From positions 1 through 21,819 of the forward strand of contig CAYWPQ010000024.1 of the NCBI GenBank assembly GCA_964460315.1: DNA of 21,819 nt. Direction: 5' to 3'. Source of the DNA: Lacustribacter sp964460315. GTDB taxonomy: Bacteria; Pseudomonadota; Gammaproteobacteria; Burkholderiales; Burkholderiaceae_A. The notes below the pieces were generated by a model, which saw only the letters and a program-made list of their open reading frames with translations, was not told the origin of the DNA and made no database searches. Below, piece after piece: positions 16,766 through 21,819 of this stretch. The position numbers were made by a program, and so were the translations under genes. Position 1 is the first letter of the stretch, and each line of letters begins with the position of its first letter.

Positions 16766-18391
16766 ATGACTGCAGCCATCGCCCCCAAGGACGTCAAAGA
16801 AACCAAAGACCCCGGCGAACACCGGGAACCCGCCCAATTCATCGCCAGCAATAAACCCGTCGATCGGGCTGCCGCAGACTGCGTCTGGGTGGGTGTGTTC
16901 GCAACATCCACAGGCGCTGTCGAACTTTCCAACGCCGCGAAGGTGCTGGACAAAGTCTCGAATGGCGCCGTGGCACGAGCCATCAAAGCCGGCGACATCG
17001 ACGGCAAACTGGGCAACAACCTCCTTCTGCGCGACCTCACCGGCATCCCGTCACCCCGAGCGCTGCTGGTTGGCCTGGGCAAAAGAGAAGACTTCAACGA
17101 CAAGCTTTTCTGCGATGCCATTCGGGCGGCCGCGAAATCAGTCAGCGGGTCCAAAGGCATCAAGCGCATCGCATCGTTTCTGACAGATCTCCCCGTGAAA
17201 GCCAAATCGGGCACTGGCGAACGCTCAGGCGCCTGGCGGATCTCGGCACATGTCACCACCATTCGGGAAACCGGCTACAAGTTCGAGCGTTTTAAAACCA
17301 AAAAGGATGAAACCTCCGAGCCCACCGCCAAAACAAAGGCGGCCAAGCCTGCAGCCGAGGGCATCTCCCATGTCGAGATGTTGCTTCCGGGCGATATGCG
17401 CCCCACCGAAGCTCCAAAAGTGATCGAAGACGCACAGGCGCTTGCCAACGGCCTTGAACTCACGAAAGACCTGGCCAACCTGCCCCCCAACATCTGCACG
17501 CCCACTTACCTGGCCAATCAGGCCAAGGCCCTTGCACGAAGCTTTCGCCTGAAGGTGGAAGTGCTCGACCGCGCGGCCATGGAAAAGCTCGGCATGAATT
17601 CGCTTCTGGCTGTGGCCCAGGGTTCCGCTCAGCCACCCCAGTTCATCATCCTGCAGCACTCGGGCGGCACCGCGAAGGATGCGCCTCATGTACTGGTGGG
17701 CAAAGGCATTACGTTTGACACCGGTGGTATTTCGCTCAAGCCCGCAGGTGACATGGATGAAATGAAATACGACATGTCGGGTGCCGCCACCGTGTTGGGC
17801 GTCATGCGCGCCGTTGCGGAGATGGGCTTAAAGCGCAACGTGATTGGCGTGATTCCAACCTGTGAAAACATGCCCAGCGGAACCGCCACCCGTCCTGGCG
17901 ACATTGTCACCTCCATGTCCGGCCAGACCATCGAAATCCTGAATACTGATGCCGAGGGTCGTCTGATCTTGTGCGACGCCCTGACCTATGTTGAAAAATT
18001 CAAGCCCGCATCGGTCATTGACATCGCCACACTCACAGGCGCCTGTGTCATTGCGCTCGGTGGTGTGAACTCGGGGCTTTTCACTCCTGACGACGAGATG
18101 GCTGCGGCCATTGTCAAAGCTGGTCAAGATGCTCTTGATCCAGCCTGGCGCATGCCGCTGCAAGACGAATACCAGGAACTGCTGAAGTCGCCCTTTGCCG
18201 ATATGGCCAATGTGGGTGGCCGAGCCGCAGGCAGCGTCAGCGCCGCCTGCTTCTTGTGGCGTTTCACCAAAGCCTATCGCTGGGCTCACCTGGACATCGC
18301 AGGCACCGCCTGGAAATCCGGCGCAGCCAAGGGCGCTACCGCAAGACCCGTCTCGTTGCTGGTGGAATATCTTCGAAATGGCCTGGAGTAA
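16766..18391 (+). CDS. pepA: Leucyl aminopeptidase
   Basis: A 541-residue M17 cytosolic aminopeptidase (E. coli PepA 503), which removes N-terminal residues from peptides using two metal ions. The metal ligands are K313 and D318 in VGKGITFDTGG, D336 in MKYDMSGA, and D395 and E397 in NTDAEGRL; K325 and R399 are the likely catalytic residues. The E. coli protein also binds DNA in plasmid dimer resolution and pyrimidine gene control; whether this one does is unknown. It is longer than E. coli PepA through a polar N-terminal extension of about 25 residues and a Lys/Thr/Glu-rich linker (about 177-199) joining the two domains. An in-frame ATG at 16712 would overlap lptF; 16766 is preferred because AAGG lies 9 bases before it. 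It is followed by holC after 18 bases. Confidence 0.97.
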   Translation: MTAAIAPKDVKETKDPGEHREPAQFIASNKPVDRAAADCVWVGVFATSTGAVELSNAAKVLDKVSNGAVARAIKAGDIDGKLGNNLLLRDLTGIPSPRALLVGLGKREDFNDKLFCDAIRAAAKSVSGSKGIKRIASFLTDLPVKAKSGTGERSGAWRISAHVTTIRETGYKFERFKTKKDETSEPTAKTKAAKPAAEGISHVEMLLPGDMRPTEAPKVIEDAQALANGLELTKDLANLPPNICTPTYLANQAKALARSFRLKVEVLDRAAMEKLGMNSLLAVAQGSAQPPQFIILQHSGGTAKDAPHVLVGKGITFDTGGISLKPAGDMDEMKYDMSGAATVLGVMRAVAEMGLKRNVIGVIPTCENMPSGTATRPGDIVTSMSGQTIEILNTDAEGRLILCDALTYVEKFKPASVIDIATLTGACVIALGGVNSGLFTPDDEMAAAIVKAGQDALDPAWRMPLQDEYQELLKSPFADMANVGGRAAGSVSAACFLWRFTKAYRWAHLDIAGTAWKSGAAKGATARPVSLLVEYLRNGLE

Positions 18392-18409
18392 ACGGCATGC
18401 TCCTTGGCC

Positions 18410-18853
18410 ATGACCTCGATTGACTTTCATTTCAACACCCCGAATCGACTGGAATACGCCTGTCGTCTGACCAGAAAAATTCTCAACGCGGGCCAGATTC
18501 AACCTGAGTCTCCTTTGGTGGTGTTTTGCACCCATCGCCAACGGCTTGATGAATTCGATGACCTTCTCTGGAGCCTCTGGCCCGAGGATTTCATTCCTCA
18601 CGCTCATGTTGAATTGCCCGAGGCCTCCGAGTCACCCATCGTGTTAACCCACGACGACATTCGCCTTGAAGCCCATCATTTCTTGCTGAATCTGGACGAC
18701 GCCACACCGTCGTTCTTTGCGCGCTTCACACGGCTCTTCGAAGTGGTCTCTCGGGATGATTCCGACAGAGCACTGGCTCGGGAGCGCTTCGCGTTTTATC
18801 GCGACCGTGGCTACACCATCAACAACTTTGATCTCTCGAAAAAATCACCATGA
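18410..18853 (+). CDS. holC: DNA polymerase III chi subunit
   Basis: A 147-residue chi subunit of the DNA polymerase III clamp loader, the same length as E. coli HolC. Chi binds psi (HolD) and the C-terminal tail of single-strand binding protein, helping to release primase and hold the replisome on SSB-coated DNA. Family features are the N-terminal MTSIDFHFNTPNRLEYACRL, the mid segment LVVFCTH with DDLLWSL and FIPHAH, and the C-terminal FYRDRGYTINNFD. A TTG at 18404 would add two residues; the ATG at 18410 matches the family start. No strong ribosome binding site precedes it, so translation may depend on coupling to pepA. Its stop overlaps the valS start by 4 bases (ATGA). The gene order pepA-holC-valS is strong supporting evidence. 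Confidence 0.95.
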   Translation: MTSIDFHFNTPNRLEYACRLTRKILNAGQIQPESPLVVFCTHRQRLDEFDDLLWSLWPEDFIPHAHVELPEASESPIVLTHDDIRLEAHHFLLNLDDATPSFFARFTRLFEVVSRDDSDRALARERFAFYRDRGYTINNFDLSKKSP

Positions 18854-21795
18854 CCGAACTGGCCAAATCCTTCGAACCCAGCGACATCGAATCCCGTTGG
18901 GGCCCCGAATGGGAGCGACGTGGCCTTTACGCGGCCGGTCGAAAGCCCAACGCTCCCGGCTTCTCCATCCAGCTTCCGCCGCCCAATGTCACAGGCACCC
19001 TGCACATGGGGCATGCGTTCAACCAGACACTGATGGACACCCTCACCCGGTGGCATCGCATGAAGGGTGACAACACCCTCTGGCTGCCGGGCACCGACCA
19101 TGCAGGCATTGCCACCCAGATCGTGGTGGAGCGACAGCTTGATGCGCAGGGAACCTCGCGCCATGACCTTGGGCGTGAGGCGTTCATTGATCGAGTGTGG
19201 CAGTGGAAAGAGCAGTCGGGCTCCACCATCACCGGACAGATGCGGCGTCTTGCCGCCAGCTGCGACTGGGACCTGGAATACTTCACCATGAATCCGCAGT
19301 GCTCTGAGGTGGTGAAAGAAGTCTTCGTTGCCTTGTACGAGCAAGGCCTGATCTATCGAGGCAAGCGTCTGGTGAACTGGGACCCGAAGCTACTCACCGC
19401 CGTGTCCGATCTTGAAGTGGTGAGCGAAGAGGAAGATGGATTTTTATGGTCCATCCATTACCCGCTTGCCGATGGAAGCCAGGGGCTGGTGGTGGCCACC
19501 ACCCGACCGGAAACCATGCTGGGCGACGTGGCAGTGGCTGTGAACCCCGCCGATGAACGCTATCAGCACCTGATTGGCAAACACCTGAAGCTGCCCCTGG
19601 TGAACCGCGAGATTCCGGTGATCGCGGACGATTACGTCGATGCAGCCTTCGGTACAGGGTGTGTGAAGATCACACCCGCCCACGACTTCAACGACTACGC
19701 CATGGGCGAGCGCCATGGGCTGGAAAAAATCAACATCCTCACGCTCGATGCGAAGATCAACGAGAACGCACCCAAGCCCTATCAGGGGCTTGATCGTTTC
19801 GAGGCCCGCAAGGCGATCCTTGCCGATCTGGATGCGCTTGGCCTTTTGGTGGAAACCAAACCCCATAAGCTCATGGTTCCCCGAGGCGATCGAACCAATA
19901 CCGTGATTGAACCCATGCTCACGGACCAATGGTTTGTGGCCATGAGTAAGCCCGCACCCAATCAGCCCGGTGTGCACACCCCTGGCCAGAGCATTGCCGG
20001 TCGAGCGCTGGAGGTGGTTGACCAAGGTCAGATTCAATTCGTTCCTGAGAACTGGACCTCCACCTATCGACACTGGCTTGAGAACATTCAAGACTGGTGC
20101 ATTTCACGTCAGCTCTGGTGGGGTCATCAGATCCCTGCCTGGTACAAGGCCGACGCGCACGGCGCAGCCATTCACGATGGCACAGTGTTCGTGGCCAGAA
20201 GCGAAGCCGAAGCCAAACAACAGGCGAGCGCTAGCGGCTGGGATGGCGCCATCACCCGAGACCCGGATGTTCTCGACACCTGGTTCTCCTCCGCTTTGGT
20301 GCCGTTTTCGACTCTTGTCGACCCCAATCAGGTCTGGGACCATCAACAACATCGTCCAAACATCAAGCCTGAACTTGAGCAATATCTGCCATCCAGCGTC
20401 TTGGTCACGGGCTTTGACATCATCTTCTTTTGGGTAGCCCGCATGGTCATGATGACCTGCCACTTCACGGGTAAGGTGCCCTTTCATCACGTCTATGTGC
20501 ATGCCTTGGTGCGCGACGCCGAAGGCCAGAAGATGAGCAAATCCAAGGGCAACACCCTGGACCCCATCGACCTGATGGATGGCATTGCGCTTGATCAACT
20601 TGTAGCCAAACGCACCTCGGGCCTGATGAACCCCAAACAGGCCGCACAGATTGAAAAGAAAACCCGCGCAGAGTTTCCATCAGGCATTTCCGCCTTCGGT
20701 ACCGACGCCCTGCGCTTCACCTTTGCAAGCCTTGCCACGCCGGGCCGCAACATCAACTTTGACCTCAGCCGCTGCGAAGGCTATCGAAACTTTTGTAACA
20801 AGCTCTGGAACGCCACACGATTCGTGTTGATGAATTGTGAAGGCCAGGACAACGGCCTGGACGTCTGCGCCGGGGACTGCGGGCCGGAGGGTGTTCTGAA
20901 TTTCACCTTTGTGGATCGATGGATTGTTTCGCAGCTGCAACGCACCGAGGCGGCCGTGGATCAGCATCTCACGGATTACCGTTTCGATCTGGCCGCACGC
21001 GAGATCTATGAATTTGTCTGGAATGAATTCTGTGACTGGTATCTTGAACTGGCCAAGGTGCAGATTGCCCAAGGCCAGCCCAATGCACAGAAAGCCGCGC
21101 GACGCACATTGCTTCGCGTGCTGGAAGCGATTTTGCGCCTGGCCCACCCCATGATTCCCTTCATCACTGAAGAGCTCTGGCAGACCGTGGCCAAGACCGC
21201 CAAAAGGTCGCCACGACTTGAAGCGAGTGAATTGGATTCCATCGTCACCGCCGCTTATCCGAAGTCCGAGCCCGGAAAAATCGACGAACTCGCCGAGGCC
21301 CGCGTGACAGAACTCAAAGCGATGATCGGCGCCGTGCGCGTGCTGCGTTCCGAGATGAACCTCTCGCCAGCCGACAAAGTACCGCTTCGCATCAGCCTTG
21401 AAAACATTCAAGCGATCAATCCATCCACCAAGCTTGATCTTCGACAGGAATCCCTTGAGCGCCAACAAATGGCGGCCAGCCTCAAGGCCTTGGCCCGGCT
21501 GAGCGACGTCACTTTTGAAAGCAGCTTGGGCGAGGAGGCCAAACGGGCGCCGGTGCAGATTGTGGGCGACCTCAAACTGATGCTGGTGGTGGCCATTGAT
21601 GTAGAAGCCGAGCGCGCGCGACTTGCCAAAGAGATCGCCCGCCTGGAAGGTGAAATCGCGAAGGCCAAAGGCAAGCTCTCCAACGAGAGCTTTGTTGCGC
21701 GGGCGCCAGCGGAAGTGGTCGCACAGGAGAAAGAGCGACTCGCCACCTTTGAAACCGCCCTCGCTCGCGTCAACGAACAACTGAAGAATTTCTAA
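18850..21795 (+). CDS. valS: Valine--tRNA ligase
   Basis: A 981-residue class I valyl-tRNA synthetase (E. coli 951), which charges tRNA-Val and edits threonine mischarged to it. The N-terminal catalytic fold has PPPNVTGTLHMGH with HMGH at 52-55. The editing domain shows TTRPETMLGD and GTGCVKITPAHDFNDY. The second ATP signature KMSKS is at 561-565. An alpha-helical anticodon-binding domain follows (about 680-830). A C-terminal coiled coil (about 918-981), rich in Glu, Lys, Arg and Ala heptads, ends the protein and is typical of bacterial ValRS, where it contacts the tRNA. The ATG overlaps the holC stop as ATGA. The gene ends with TAA at 21793-21795; the 24 bases after it show no terminator stem. 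Confidence 0.98.
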   Translation: MTELAKSFEPSDIESRWGPEWERRGLYAAGRKPNAPGFSIQLPPPNVTGTLHMGHAFNQTLMDTLTRWHRMKGDNTLWLPGTDHAGIATQIVVERQLDAQGTSRHDLGREAFIDRVWQWKEQSGSTITGQMRRLAASCDWDLEYFTMNPQCSEVVKEVFVALYEQGLIYRGKRLVNWDPKLLTAVSDLEVVSEEEDGFLWSIHYPLADGSQGLVVATTRPETMLGDVAVAVNPADERYQHLIGKHLKLPLVNREIPVIADDYVDAAFGTGCVKITPAHDFNDYAMGERHGLEKINILTLDAKINENAPKPYQGLDRFEARKAILADLDALGLLVETKPHKLMVPRGDRTNTVIEPMLTDQWFVAMSKPAPNQPGVHTPGQSIAGRALEVVDQGQIQFVPENWTSTYRHWLENIQDWCISRQLWWGHQIPAWYKADAHGAAIHDGTVFVARSEAEAKQQASASGWDGAITRDPDVLDTWFSSALVPFSTLVDPNQVWDHQQHRPNIKPELEQYLPSSVLVTGFDIIFFWVARMVMMTCHFTGKVPFHHVYVHALVRDAEGQKMSKSKGNTLDPIDLMDGIALDQLVAKRTSGLMNPKQAAQIEKKTRAEFPSGISAFGTDALRFTFASLATPGRNINFDLSRCEGYRNFCNKLWNATRFVLMNCEGQDNGLDVCAGDCGPEGVLNFTFVDRWIVSQLQRTEAAVDQHLTDYRFDLAAREIYEFVWNEFCDWYLELAKVQIAQGQPNAQKAARRTLLRVLEAILRLAHPMIPFITEELWQTVAKTAKRSPRLEASELDSIVTAAYPKSEPGKIDELAEARVTELKAMIGAVRVLRSEMNLSPADKVPLRISLENIQAINPSTKLDLRQESLERQQMAASLKALARLSDVTFESSLGEEAKRAPVQIVGDLKLMLVVAIDVEAERARLAKEIARLEGEIAKAKGKLSNESFVARAPAEVVAQEKERLATFETALARVNEQLKNF

Positions 21796-21819
21796 GCCAC
21801 AAGCGGCGAACCCTCGGGC

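Noticed and set aside
20680..21780. A 366-codon open frame on the minus strand opposite valS
   Set aside because: It lies wholly antisense to a clear valS, its translation matches no family I know, and long antisense frames are common in GC-rich coding DNA.

Overview
The window reads as a chromosomal segment of a betaproteobacterium, most likely of the order Burkholderiales. The clues are moderately high GC, the close match of every protein to beta/gammaproteobacterial families, the LptG/LptF <> PepA-HolC-ValS gene order shared with Escherichia coli, a CDP-6-deoxyglucoseen-reductase-type ferredoxin reductase of a sort common in Burkholderiales, and a double-length UvrA that I recall from that order. 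Genus and species cannot be told from the sequence. The window is almost wholly coding. No gap between genes exceeds about 100 bases, and I saw no tRNA, rRNA, CRISPR array, insertion sequence, prophage gene or convincing rho-independent terminator.

Region 1 (bases 2-4527, minus strand): polA (DNA polymerase I with both exonuclease domains intact), then a dienelactone-hydrolase-family protein with a twin-arginine signal, then a ZIP-family metal transporter with a His-rich cytoplasmic loop. The last two overlap at a TGATG stop/start, so they are probably co-transcribed.

Region 2 (4630-13316, plus strand): a 102-base divergent intergenic region leads into glnS, a PIG3-type NAD(P)H:quinone oxidoreductase, a small protein of unknown function ending in a 37-residue tail with 18 histidines, and a 1858-residue fused tandem UvrA carrying four ATP-binding cassettes. 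The genes abut or overlap, suggesting one transcription unit.

Region 3 (13285-16723, minus strand): lptF and lptG (lipopolysaccharide export permeases, ATGA overlap), then a 2Fe-2S/FAD reductase whose 3' end overlaps the 3' end of the uvrA fusion by 32 bases.

Region 4 (16766-21795, plus strand): pepA, holC and valS, in the order known from E. coli, divergent from lptF, with a perfect TATAAT box in the short gap.

Most of the window is housekeeping: replication and repair (polA, holC, UvrA fusion), translation (glnS, valS), outer-membrane assembly (lptF/lptG) and peptide turnover (pepA). The parts most worth a second look are the four-cassette UvrA, whose two halves have diverged differently, and the unrecognised His-rich protein directly in front of it.
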